Shown: one piece after another, positions 42,646 through 50,372 of the stretch
Layout: each line of letters starts with the position of its first letter
Position numbering within the stretch: position 1 is the first letter of the stretch
DNA from: Exiguobacterium sp. Helios
Lineage (GTDB): Bacteria; Bacillota; Bacilli; Exiguobacteriales; Exiguobacteriaceae
DNA: 64,000 bases
Reading direction: 5' to 3'
NCBI RefSeq assembly: GCF_014524545.1
Contig: NZ_CP053557.1
Coordinates: 397,501 to 461,500 of the forward strand
Notes under the pieces: model-generated
Database searches by the model: none
What the model was told of the DNA's origin: nothing
Seen by the model: only the letters and a program-made list of their open reading frames with translations
Program-made: the position numbers and the translations under genes

Positions 42646-42675
42646 ATCTTAGTTTCAAGGCAAAGACCCTGTCAA
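42646..42675 (-). promoter_or_regulatory. Candidate promoter of the MFS gene
   Basis: Minus strand TTGACA (42670-42675), 18-nt spacer, TAAGAT (42646-42651). A TATAAT closer to the gene (near 42628-42633) might give a second start. Confidence 0.5.
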
Positions 42676-42692
42676 TTTTATCGTACCGATAC

Positions 42693-42729
42693 AAAAAGGA
42701 CCAAATCTCAAGAAGCGAGATCTGGTCCT
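42693..42729 (-). terminator. Terminator after the acyltransferase gene
   Basis: Minus strand: AGGACCAGATCTC pairs with GAGATTTGGTCCT (42717-42729 and 42697-42709), loop of 7, then TTTTT. Confidence 0.9.
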
Positions 42730-42758
42730 GGCATCAGGTGCTTTTTTTGAAGAAAAGT

Positions 42759-43817
42759 TTACGATGTTTTCTTGAACAGCCAGTTGACATTTGGTGACAA
42801 TAACGGTCGAAACAGTCGAACAACCGGACGACTCGATAAAATCCAAACGAAGAACAGGGCGAGCAAGAAGGATGAACCGATCAGGAGCACCGGCGACTCG
42901 GCAATCCATGGTGGAACCGAATCCCGAAACAGCCGGACAATGAACGAGTGTAACAGATAGATCGCCAACGTCTGAATCCCGATTTGATCAAACCGACCAC
43001 CGAAGGAACGGTGTGGAATCATCATTAATACAGAAAAAATCATTACGGTACTGACCGCGTACAAAAAGAGCTGAATTAATGCGCCTTTGAGTACCGGGAC
43101 ATCAAATTCACCGTACGTGTCCCGGTAGAACAACCAAACCGTATCGAATCCGTTTTTTGTCCAAATGGCCATAGCGATGGCGATGGAAACAGAAACGAGT
43201 AATCCGGTCAAACGACCAATGGGGGACGTCATCCGGTCACGAATCCGTCCGTCCGCGAGCCATCCCCGTTCTTTGACGAGATATCCCATCAAGAAGAACG
43301 GATAAAAACTGATGACCTTTTGTAAGGACAGGAAGTTCGTGATCGAACCCGGATTAGCATTAATCAGCAGAGCAAACGCAATGCTGATCAACAACGGATA
43401 ACGTAAGGTCAGGAATCCCGGTGTCACGATTTGCCAAATAATGATTCCGAGCAAGTACCAGAGTGTCCAGCTCGGAACGAGCGGATGCAGGAGACCATCC
43501 ACTAATCCATCGACTGTCTTTTCATTAACATAAGCGAGATAGACTTCATGAATCGATTGCCAAATGAAATAAAGGACGACAAACGAAAAGATTCGTTTTG
43601 GTCTGACTTCCTTGAAAAAATATCCGCTCATGAAGATGAAGGCCGGCATGTGCAGTAAATAAATGATGTTGTAGACGATTTGGACCGGATCGTTTCCATC
43701 AAGATTACGGAACGTTTCAATCAGGTGTCCGAACACGACCATGAAAATCAGTAGCACTTTGTAGTTCCCGAGCCAATGATCATAGGAAAAGGTCATTGGT
43801 TTTGGTGTTGGATTCAT
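42759..43817 (-). CDS. Acyltransferase 3 family membrane protein
   Basis: 352 residues, about ten membrane helices. Start DHWLGNYKVLLIFMVVFGHLIE has the family histidine in helix 1, and LLHMPAFIFMSGYFFK is the second conserved part. Such enzymes O-acylate cell-surface sugars or polymers. The gene start overlaps the stop of the upstream TagF-like gene (ATGA), so the likely target is the teichoic acid made by its partner; that is inference. Confidence 0.88.
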   Translation of the reverse strand: MNPTPKPMTFSYDHWLGNYKVLLIFMVVFGHLIETFRNLDGNDPVQIVYNIIYLLHMPAFIFMSGYFFKEVRPKRIFSFVVLYFIWQSIHEVYLAYVNEKTVDGLVDGLLHPLVPSWTLWYLLGIIIWQIVTPGFLTLRYPLLISIAFALLINANPGSITNFLSLQKVISFYPFFLMGYLVKERGWLADGRIRDRMTSPIGRLTGLLVSVSIAIAMAIWTKNGFDTVWLFYRDTYGEFDVPVLKGALIQLFLYAVSTVMIFSVLMMIPHRSFGGRFDQIGIQTLAIYLLHSFIVRLFRDSVPPWIAESPVLLIGSSFLLALFFVWILSSRPVVRLFRPLLSPNVNWLFKKTS

Positions 43818-45580
43818 TTGTTTTCTCCAAGGATGATTTGATCGACGAAACGCTGGCTCGACTTTCCGTCCTGATGCTCGAAGAAGTATTCCGCGAAGGC
43901 TTTGACGTTTTGCATCTCGAAATCTTCGTTCTTAATCCGTTCAATCAACTCTTCCGAGGTACGGACGATTGGTCCCGGAACGAATTCTTCAAAGTCATAA
44001 TAGAAGTCACGTTTTGAGATGTAATCTTCCAAATCATAGGCGAAGAATAACATCGGGCGGTCGAGCAGTGAAAATTCAAAACACGTCGATGAATAATCGG
44101 TAATCAAAATATCAGAGACGAACAGTAATTCGTTGATTTCCCGATGATCCGTCAAGTCGAGGAAGAAGTCAGCATAGACTTCCGGAATCTCCATCCGGCG
44201 GCGGACAAATGGATGCATCTTCAAAACGAAGACATAGTCTTCATGGAAAGCTTCATACAAAGCATCCAAATCGAGTTGACTGAAATCATAATGGGCACTT
44301 TTCGCGCCGTTCCCACGGAAAGTCGGTGCGAACATGATGACTTTTTTTGTTTTAAAGACAGGATATTCTTCGTAAATCCGTTCTTTTGCATCGGCGATGT
44401 AGGTTTGGTCAAAGAACATATCTGTCCGGGGAATTCCGGTTGCGATGACCTGATCCTCCCGTAATCCGAATCCTTCCGCATAGTGACGGGCGACGTTATG
44501 CGAACTGACGATGGCTTTCGTGTAGTTCCGGTGGCTGAGCGAGTTGGCACTTGGACCACCCGGCTTGCCAAGACGGCTGTATCCGAATGTCTTGAAGGCT
44601 CCGACTGCGTGCCAGACTTGAACAAGGTCGCTTCCTTTCCGGATGCTGAGCGGATAAATCATCGGATAAAAATCATCAACTAAAATCGTTTTGGCCGTCG
44701 CGAGATGATACGGCAATGTAAATTTGTCACGCCAATCGCGACGGGACTGCAAATTAGGTTTGAAGAACGTTTTAACGTCAAGGTTCAAATCCCGGCGTTC
44801 GATTTCGTTTAAGATATAGGCAAAATTCCCGCTGACATCACTTCGGGAATCCGAAGCAAATACCACTTTGTTGTCTTGGATCGGTTGCGTCCATTTCGTG
44901 ACATTGTAAATACTCTTGAATGTAAAGCGACGGAATTTAAACGCGCGTTTCCGCCAATTCTTCTTCGCTTTGTTGAATTTTTCAATCAAGCGGATAAAAC
45001 GTTTCGTCTCTCCTTGCTTAAGGGAATGAAAACCTAGGGTATTGCTGTATTCTGAATACTGGACGACCAGTTCATATTCGAGTTTGAGCAAGACATTACT
45101 ATGTTTTGTTTCAACACGGTAAATGATCGGAATCAAGGAACGTGTATCACCGAATGGAGCTTCATGTAAAATTGATTTTCCTTGGACGATTCCGAAGAAC
45201 GCATCGAAATAACCCATCGGCAACGGGCGCCCGGTCGGGGTCAGGTGATTGAGATCAAGCTCTCCGCTGAATGTTTCTTCTGTCCAGTCACCTTCAAACG
45301 GGAAACGAAGAATGAATGTCCGTTTATTTCGTTTGTTACGGAAAATGATAGCCCGTTCTAAAGGGATCGGTTCCGCCGGCGCCTCGGACTGGATGTATTC
45401 ATCTTCCGGTTGTGTTTCTTCTGTGACTTCAGGGACAGCAGGATTCTCAAAAAGCAGCTGTTCGGCCTGAAGGAAATCAGTTAATCCGAAAAGACGAGCC
45501 TCGAAGCGGAATTTTGTTCCCGCCAGTTCTAGATAGTTAACGTGTGCCTGTAATATCGGCATCTGTGTTTCTTCTGCCAA
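43814..45580 (-). CDS. CDP-glycerol glycerophosphotransferase-family protein, long form
   Basis: 588 residues. The C-terminal two thirds is the TagF/TarL-type catalytic domain (LVQVWHAVGAFKTFGYSRLG, FAPTFRGNGAKSAHYDF, VLKMHPFVRRRMEIP, ILITDYSSTCFEFSLL, PMLFFAYDLEDY), which builds glycerol- or ribitol-phosphate chains of wall teichoic acid at the inner membrane face. The N-terminal 230 residues are a beta-rich accessory domain. TTG start at 45580, 8 nt after AGGAG. Divergent from tarI-tarJ; which alditol it uses is unclear. Confidence 0.9.
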   Translation of the reverse strand: MAEETQMPILQAHVNYLELAGTKFRFEARLFGLTDFLQAEQLLFENPAVPEVTEETQPEDEYIQSEAPAEPIPLERAIIFRNKRNKRTFILRFPFEGDWTEETFSGELDLNHLTPTGRPLPMGYFDAFFGIVQGKSILHEAPFGDTRSLIPIIYRVETKHSNVLLKLEYELVVQYSEYSNTLGFHSLKQGETKRFIRLIEKFNKAKKNWRKRAFKFRRFTFKSIYNVTKWTQPIQDNKVVFASDSRSDVSGNFAYILNEIERRDLNLDVKTFFKPNLQSRRDWRDKFTLPYHLATAKTILVDDFYPMIYPLSIRKGSDLVQVWHAVGAFKTFGYSRLGKPGGPSANSLSHRNYTKAIVSSHNVARHYAEGFGLREDQVIATGIPRTDMFFDQTYIADAKERIYEEYPVFKTKKVIMFAPTFRGNGAKSAHYDFSQLDLDALYEAFHEDYVFVLKMHPFVRRRMEIPEVYADFFLDLTDHREINELLFVSDILITDYSSTCFEFSLLDRPMLFFAYDLEDYISKRDFYYDFEEFVPGPIVRTSEELIERIKNEDFEMQNVKAFAEYFFEHQDGKSSQRFVDQIILGENK

Positions 45581-45698
45581 AACAATCTCTCCTCGCTTAA
45601 ATGATTACAATGCATTTACACAACAATGACAGATTTTTAAAATCATCACGAACATAGTATAGTGATATTAGAAATCACCCATCATTATATCGTGATGA

Positions 45699-45734
45699 AG
45701 CAAAAAAAATAGAACTTTATCTATTTTTTTTGCT
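45699..45734. terminator. Perfect 15-bp A/T hairpin between divergent teichoic acid blocks
   Basis: AGCAAAAAAAATAGA (45699-45713) pairs with TCTATTTTTTTTGCT (45720-45734), 6-nt loop. It has terminator-like T richness but lies upstream of both neighbouring genes, so it may act as a leader attenuator or insulator for the plus-strand genes. The 308 nt between the two starts also hold TATAAT- and TATACT-like elements for the minus gene. Confidence 0.6.
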
Positions 45735-45844
45735 TTAGGTGGATAGAATCGTCGAAAGAAGACATATTGTGAGACATACCCACATCGCTGGTAAGTGGAA
45801 ACAACAAAAAACTTTTTTTACAAGGGAGGGAAGCGAAGCGACCC

Positions 45845-45892
45845 ATGGCAGCGCCATTGTCTATTGGGTGGGTCCTTTGCGATACAAGATGA
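45845..45892 (+). CDS. Candidate upstream small ORF coupled to tarI
   Basis: ATG 45845 encodes [15 protein letters not shown] and stops with TGA 45890-45892, overlapping the tarI ATG at 45889 as ATGA. The likely ribosome binding site AGGGAGGG (45823-45830) is 14 nt upstream, which is long. tarI itself has no good binding site, so ribosomes finishing this ORF may restart there. The peptide is of unknown function. Confidence 0.4.
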   Translation: MAAPLSIGWVLCDTR

Positions 45893-46602
45893 TTTATGCA
45901 GCAATCTTAGCTGGCGGAAAAGGAACAAGAATGGGGAATGTCGATCGTCCTAAACAATTCCTGTCAATCGGAGAACGTCCGATCCTCGTGCATACCGTGG
46001 AAAAATTTCTGTTACACGAAGATTTTGATCAAATCATCATTGTGACTCCAACGGCGTGGATCAACTATACACGCGATATCTTGGAGAAATACATTGGGAC
46101 CGATGAGCGGATCGTCATCACGGCAGGCGGAAGTGACCGCAACGAGTCCATCATGGCAGCTATCAACTGGATTGAAAATAAAAACGGTTTGTCAGACGAG
46201 GATGTCATCGTCACACATGATGCAGTCCGTCCGTTCTTGACACACCGGATCATTAAAGAAAACATTTCGACAGCACTCGAATACGGAGCGTGTGACACCG
46301 TCATCTCAGCCATTGATACGATTGTCGCTTCGACGGACGGAAAAACGATTTCCGATATTCCGGTCCGTGATCAAATGTATCAGGGACAAACGCCGCAAAG
46401 TTTCCAAATTACGAAACTGAAAAATCATTACGAAGCATTATCAACCGATGAGCGGGCAATTTTGACAGACGCATGTAAGATTCTCTTGCTTAAAGGTGAA
46501 GCGGTCGCTCTCGTCACAGGTGAATTGTTCAACATTAAAGTAACGACACCGTACGATCTCCGCATCGCTAATGCTATTCTGAAGGAGCGGATTCACCAAT
46601 GA
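45889..46602 (+). CDS. tarI: Ribitol-5-phosphate (D-ribulose/ribitol) cytidylyltransferase
   Basis: Makes CDP-ribitol for wall teichoic acid. 237 residues from ATG 45889, [16 protein letters not shown], the nucleotidyltransferase loop at 7-16, with [21 protein letters not shown] and [20 protein letters not shown] and [11 protein letters not shown] as in TarI/IspD. The next gene tarJ decides for TarI over IspD. A longer frame from 45739 has no support. tarJ overlaps by 4 nt (ATGA). Confidence 0.92.
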   Translation: MIYAAILAGGKGTRMGNVDRPKQFLSIGERPILVHTVEKFLLHEDFDQIIIVTPTAWINYTRDILEKYIGTDERIVITAGGSDRNESIMAAINWIENKNGLSDEDVIVTHDAVRPFLTHRIIKENISTALEYGACDTVISAIDTIVASTDGKTISDIPVRDQMYQGQTPQSFQITKLKNHYEALSTDERAILTDACKILLLKGEAVALVTGELFNIKVTTPYDLRIANAILKERIHQ

Positions 46603-47624
46603 TTAACCAAGTCTATCAACTCGTGGCACCACGCCAAATCGAGGTGACGTATGACGAACGGTCACTCAATTCAGACCGGGTCGTCGTTCGTCCGACTTTC
46701 CTATCGATTTGTCACGCGGATCAACGTTACTTCACGGGTAGCCGCAGTGCTGAAGTGTTAGCGAAAAAGTTACCGATGGCGATGATTCATGAAGGCATCG
46801 GTAAAGTAGTGCATGATCCGTCAGGCACGTTTAAGATCGGTACGTTGGTCGCGATGGTTCCGAACACACCGTCGGAAACGGATGACATTATCGGAGAAAA
46901 CTACTTGCGGACAAGCCGTTTCCGCTCGAGCGGTTATGACGGCTACATGCAGGATTATGTCTTCATCAAACCGGATCGTCTCGTCGAAGTGCCGGCTGAT
47001 CTCGATCCGGAAGTCGCGGCTTTCACGGAGCTTGTCAGTGTCTCCGTTCATGCCATGACACGCTTCGATCAGATTGCTCACAGCCGCCGTGAAACATTTG
47101 GCGTCTGGGGAGATGGAAATCTCGGATTCATCACAGCCTTGATGTTACGTAAATTGTATCCGGAAGCAAAATTGCTCGTTTTCGGAAAAACACAATCGAA
47201 GTTGGATTATTTCTCGTTTGCGGATGAAACGTATCATATCGATCAAATTCCGGATGATGTCTCGTTTAATCACGGATTCGAATGTGTGGGTGGAATCGGC
47301 AGTCAATATGCGATCAATCAGATGATTGATTACATTATTCCTGAAGGAACGATGGCATTGCTTGGCGTTTCGGAAGAACCGGTCGCCGTCAACACGCGGA
47401 TGATTCTTGAAAAGGGATTACGTGTCTATGGATCAAGTCGGAGTACACCGGCTGATTTCGCACGGACGTTGGAATTGTATCAGCAGTATCCAGATATTCC
47501 AGCTTATTTGTCCAACCTGGTTTCCGGTGTATTCCAGATTCGACAAATCGAAGATATCCATCAAGCATTTGAAAGTGATTTGACGAACCGTTTCGGTAAA
47601 ACCGTCATGGAATGGTGCATGTAA
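46599..47624 (+). CDS. tarJ: Ribulose-5-phosphate reductase TarJ
   Basis: Zinc-dependent medium-chain dehydrogenase that reduces ribulose-5-phosphate to ribitol-5-phosphate with NADPH, feeding TarI. 341 residues. The catalytic zinc ligands are suggested by [12 protein letters not shown] and MIHEGIGKV; the coenzyme loop is [33 protein letters not shown] follows. It overlaps tarI by 4 nt and is 28 nt ahead of the transferase gene, giving one ribitol-phosphate operon. Confidence 0.93.
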   Translation: MINQVYQLVAPRQIEVTYDERSLNSDRVVVRPTFLSICHADQRYFTGSRSAEVLAKKLPMAMIHEGIGKVVHDPSGTFKIGTLVAMVPNTPSETDDIIGENYLRTSRFRSSGYDGYMQDYVFIKPDRLVEVPADLDPEVAAFTELVSVSVHAMTRFDQIAHSRRETFGVWGDGNLGFITALMLRKLYPEAKLLVFGKTQSKLDYFSFADETYHIDQIPDDVSFNHGFECVGGIGSQYAINQMIDYIIPEGTMALLGVSEEPVAVNTRMILEKGLRVYGSSRSTPADFARTLELYQQYPDIPAYLSNLVSGVFQIRQIEDIHQAFESDLTNRFGKTVMEWCM

Positions 47625-47652
47625 GAATGAAAGTGGAAAGAGAAGGGATCTT

Positions 47653-48861
47653 ATGAAACAGAAACTGCGTTTGATTCAGCGACGAACGGTCCATTATTTG
47701 CTTGTGGTGACGTATTGGATCTCGAAGTTCTTTCCGGTACAGACAAAAAAAGTCGTCTTCGCGACGTATCGTTCGGATAAGCTCGTCGATAACTTCCGCG
47801 CTGTTTATGATGAACTTGAAAGTCGTGAACTCGGATTTCAGTATGTGTTTTTATTGAAACGTTTCCCGCAAAATGTAGTGGGACAAACCAAGTACGTCTT
47901 CCACATGATGCGTGCGACATACGAACTGGCGACGGCCCGCTACTTCATTATTGATGACTATTATTATCCCGTCTATGTCTCGACGTTACGTAAAGGAACA
48001 GAAGTCATCCAGCTGTGGCACGCCTGTGGGGCATTCAAGAAATTTGGTTACAGTGTCCTCGATAAGTCCTATTCGCCGGATGACGATTATTTGAAAATGG
48101 TGGATATACACCGGAACTATTCGAAAGTCTATGTTTCGGGAGAGGCTTGCATCGCACCGTTTGCTGAAGCTTTTGGTATGGATTCAACCCGAATTCATCC
48201 GTTTGGCGTTCCCCGGACGGATCAGTTGTTAAACCGGGAGCGGCAAGTGCAGATTGAGCATAAACTGTATGATCAGTATCCCGAATGGCGGTCGAAAAAG
48301 CTGATTTTACTGGCGCCGACGTTCCGTGGAAATGGACAAACAACTGCGCATTACGATCAGGAACTCGATTTCCAGCAATTTCGTGAACAACTGGGACCGG
48401 ATCATATTCTATTGTTACGGATGCATCCGTTTGTCTTGAACCGACCGGTCGTGCCGACAGAGTTTTCGAATCAAATCATCGATATGACGGATTATCCGGA
48501 CATCAATGACTTGATGCAGGTGGCGGATATTTTAGTGACCGATTATTCTTCCGTTATTTTTGAATTTGCTTTACTGAAAAAACCAATCATCTTCCTCGTG
48601 AACGATTTGAACTCGTATAAGGAAGAACGTGATTTTTACTTTCCGTACGAATCATTTGTACCGGGACCGATTGTCTCGTCATTCAATGACGTCATTTCCT
48701 GGATCAAGGCGAATCAGTTTGAACCCGAACAGATTGAAAAGTTCGCGGGCCGGTTCTTCACATATCAAGATGGACAGGCGACGAAACGGATCGTCAATCA
48801 TATTTTGACGGGAGCGCTCCCGGATGCATCGATGCGTCCGGAAGAACTGAAGACCGTTTGA
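47653..48861 (+). CDS. CDP-ribitol/glycerol phosphotransferase-family protein, short form
   Basis: 402 residues with the TagF-like domain alone: VIQLWHACGAFKKFGYSVLD, LAPTFRGNGQTTAHYD, LLRMHPFVLNRP, ILVTDYSSVIFEFALL. It lacks the N-terminal domain of the long form on the other strand. Its position after tarI-tarJ suggests a TarK/TarL-like role in priming or elongating poly(ribitol phosphate), but TagB/TarF-like priming cannot be excluded. AGAGAAGGGATC is the ribosome binding site. Confidence 0.88.
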   Translation: MKQKLRLIQRRTVHYLLVVTYWISKFFPVQTKKVVFATYRSDKLVDNFRAVYDELESRELGFQYVFLLKRFPQNVVGQTKYVFHMMRATYELATARYFIIDDYYYPVYVSTLRKGTEVIQLWHACGAFKKFGYSVLDKSYSPDDDYLKMVDIHRNYSKVYVSGEACIAPFAEAFGMDSTRIHPFGVPRTDQLLNRERQVQIEHKLYDQYPEWRSKKLILLAPTFRGNGQTTAHYDQELDFQQFREQLGPDHILLLRMHPFVLNRPVVPTEFSNQIIDMTDYPDINDLMQVADILVTDYSSVIFEFALLKKPIIFLVNDLNSYKEERDFYFPYESFVPGPIVSSFNDVISWIKANQFEPEQIEKFAGRFFTYQDGQATKRIVNHILTGALPDASMRPEELKTV

Positions 48862-48893
48862 TTTATTGAATCGAAACAGATGAAACAGAACAG

Positions 48894-48927
48894 AGGTGGT
48901 GGATACTAAATCCGCCACCTTTATTTG
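48894..48927 (+). terminator. Terminator after the tar operon
   Basis: AGGTGGTGGAT (48894-48904) pairs with ATCCGCCACCT (48910-48920), 5-nt loop, then TTATTTG. Confidence 0.88.
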
Positions 48928-48946
48928 TCGTTCAGAATCAGACATC

Positions 48947-49004
48947 AAAAAAAGCGTCCATCTTTCACGATTCCGTTTGGGGAGGGAATGAAAAGATGAA
49001 CGCT
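48947..49004 (-). terminator. Terminator after the nitroreductase gene
   Basis: On minus, AGCGTTCATCTTTTC pairs with GTGAAAGATGGACGCT (one mismatch), long 22-nt loop, then seven T. Confidence 0.78.
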
Positions 49005-49066
49005 TTAACTATTATGATGGGGCTTGATTGGCGCGAGCAGGGGTAGCTCGCAGAATGCGCACCGAT

Positions 49067-49624
49067 TTAGAAGTGCGTTAACTTGTCACGTGCAGCCGTT
49101 CGTTTTTTCAGTGGTGGAATCAAGGCAGGCCAGCCGAATTGAATGACTCCTGCGACACGTTCGCTTTCTGAAGCACCGATCATTTCAGCATATTCCTCCG
49201 TGAACCAATGTTTTCCGCTTTTCCAACAACAGCCTAAACCCAGTTCAGTCGCGAGGAGTTGAACGTTTTGAATCATGGCGGCGGTCGCGAGCAAATCTTC
49301 CATCTGCTGATCTTCTGTTCCTTTTACTTCATACAAAACAGTCAAGTAAACGGGGACCTCAGCAAATTTTTGACGCATCATCTGACGCTGTTCATCTGTT
49401 TTTTGATCCAATTGCCCCCGCTGGGCAAGCAAACGCATCAATTGATCGACATACCGGACTTGGCTTTCTTCATTCGCAAGGACAAATCGCCAAGGTTCAC
49501 GCAATTTATGAGTCGGGGCGTAGATGGCAGCCTCGAGAATTTCTTCAATCATTTCATTTGGAATCGGTTGATCGGTATAAGCACGGACGGACCGTCGTTC
49601 TAAAATCAGTTGTCGAGCGTTCAT
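49067..49624 (-). CDS. Nitroreductase-family flavoprotein
   Basis: 185 residues from the ATG at 49624 (AGGAG 9 nt upstream; three more residues from 49633 possible). Family features: RRSVRAYTDQPIPNEMIEEILEAAIYAPTH (FMN-binding RRS and AP), EPWRFVLA, and LLATELGLGCCWKSGKHW. An FMN NAD(P)H-dependent reductase; substrate unknown. The promoter carries a near-perfect Fur box, so it is likely expressed when iron is short, which would suit a flavin or ferric-chelate reductase. Single gene. Confidence 0.88.
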   Translation of the reverse strand: MNARQLILERRSVRAYTDQPIPNEMIEEILEAAIYAPTHKLREPWRFVLANEESQVRYVDQLMRLLAQRGQLDQKTDEQRQMMRQKFAEVPVYLTVLYEVKGTEDQQMEDLLATAAMIQNVQLLATELGLGCCWKSGKHWFTEEYAEMIGASESERVAGVIQFGWPALIPPLKKRTAARDKLTHF

Positions 49625-49656
49625 ATTGATCATCTCCTGACGTAAGTACTCTTAGA

Positions 49657-49685
49657 ATATAATTGATAACGATTATCATTGTCAA
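49657..49685 (-). promoter_or_regulatory. Nitroreductase promoter containing a Fur box
   Basis: Minus strand: TTGACA (49680-49685), 17-nt spacer, TTATAT (49657-49662). The spacer holds TGATAAT-C-GTTATCA (plus 49664-49678), a 7-1-7 Fur box with 14 of 15 bases as in the TGATAATNATTATCA consensus. A bound Fur dimer would fully occlude the promoter. Confidence 0.82.
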
Positions 49686-49694
49686 CGGTTAATT

Positions 49695-49724
49695 AAAAAA
49701 ACGCTGGTTTGAATCAGCGTTTTT
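49695..49724 (-). terminator. Terminator overlapping the end of the membrane protein gene
   Basis: AAAAACGCTG (minus, 49724-49715) pairs with CAGCGTTTTT (49705-49696), 9-nt loop, T run. The last codons of the gene form its 5' arm. Confidence 0.85.
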
Positions 49725-50250
49725 CAGATGAAGAAGCTATTTTTTTCTTGAGTTGGCGAATCCGGAATAAAGCAAACAAGTAATGTGCAAAATAGAGTGT
49801 GAAGCCGAAGAAAACGGCCATCATCACGTTAATCTGTACGCCGGGTACGACTGTCAAATTCACGTACAGGAGCACACCCATCGAGCATGTATAAAGGGCG
49901 GCTTCCAGTAATTGCGGCATCATCCGGTTTTTTTTCAGGAAGAACGAACGGATAATCGGCAGGATGACGAAGCTGACGAGCCGATCGAGCAGACCGATGA
50001 CAAGTATGCTGATGATGATGGACAAAGGTCCGGCGAAGTATAATAAGTTCGGAAATAAGACGTAAGAAACAAGCAATAACGGTCCAATTAACAGGAAGAT
50101 GGACACGGACGCCCGGAAAAAGATAAATAGACTGTTGATACTGATTAAAAAGGCACGTGTGACCTTTTGAGACCAGGATGAAGGGCGTCCGACTTGCCAG
50201 GCAAAACAGCAGGCAAAGATGAACGCATAAAATTGCAGAAAGGCAACCAT
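49714..50250 (-). CDS. Multi-helix membrane protein of unknown function
   Basis: 178 residues from the ATG at 50250 (MVAFLQFYAFIFACC, with AAAAGGAG upstream). The longer frame to 50454 overlaps emrB and is not supported. About five hydrophobic segments (2-16, 37-68, 72-92, 106-130, 134-152) with a basic cytoplasmic C-terminus (RIRQLKKKIASSSEKR). No family recognised. 122 nt downstream of emrB with a terminator between, so a separate unit. Confidence 0.7.
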   Translation of the reverse strand: MVAFLQFYAFIFACCFAWQVGRPSSWSQKVTRAFLISINSLFIFFRASVSIFLLIGPLLLVSYVLFPNLLYFAGPLSIIISILVIGLLDRLVSFVILPIIRSFFLKKNRMMPQLLEAALYTCSMGVLLYVNLTVVPGVQINVMMAVFFGFTLYFAHYLFALFRIRQLKKKIASSSEKR

Positions 50251-50325
50251 ACAGCATCTCCTTTTAGATATGAAACTCAATGACCCTAGTGTAGCGATTT
50301 TAGGAAAGAAGTGCAAAGGCAAACA

Positions 50326-50360
50326 ACTAAAAACCCGTTGACGATGTGCCGTCAACGGGT
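50326..50360 (-). terminator. Terminator after emrB
   Basis: ACCCGTTGACG (50333-50343) and CGTCAACGGGT (50350-50360) pair over a 6-nt loop; T run on the minus strand. Confidence 0.9.
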
Positions 50361-50372
50361 CCTGGAAAAGTC

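Noticed and set aside
42620..42660. MerR-type promoter with a long spacer (TTGAAA-N19-TATAAT) before the MFS gene
   Set aside because: No convincing dyad in the spacer and no MerR gene nearby; an ordinary TTGACA-N18-TAAGAT lies just upstream.
45820..45889. T-box riboswitch before tarI, suggested by GGGTGG
   Set aside because: No stem I with a specifier loop, no antiterminator/terminator pair in the right place, and the gene is not linked to aminoacylation.
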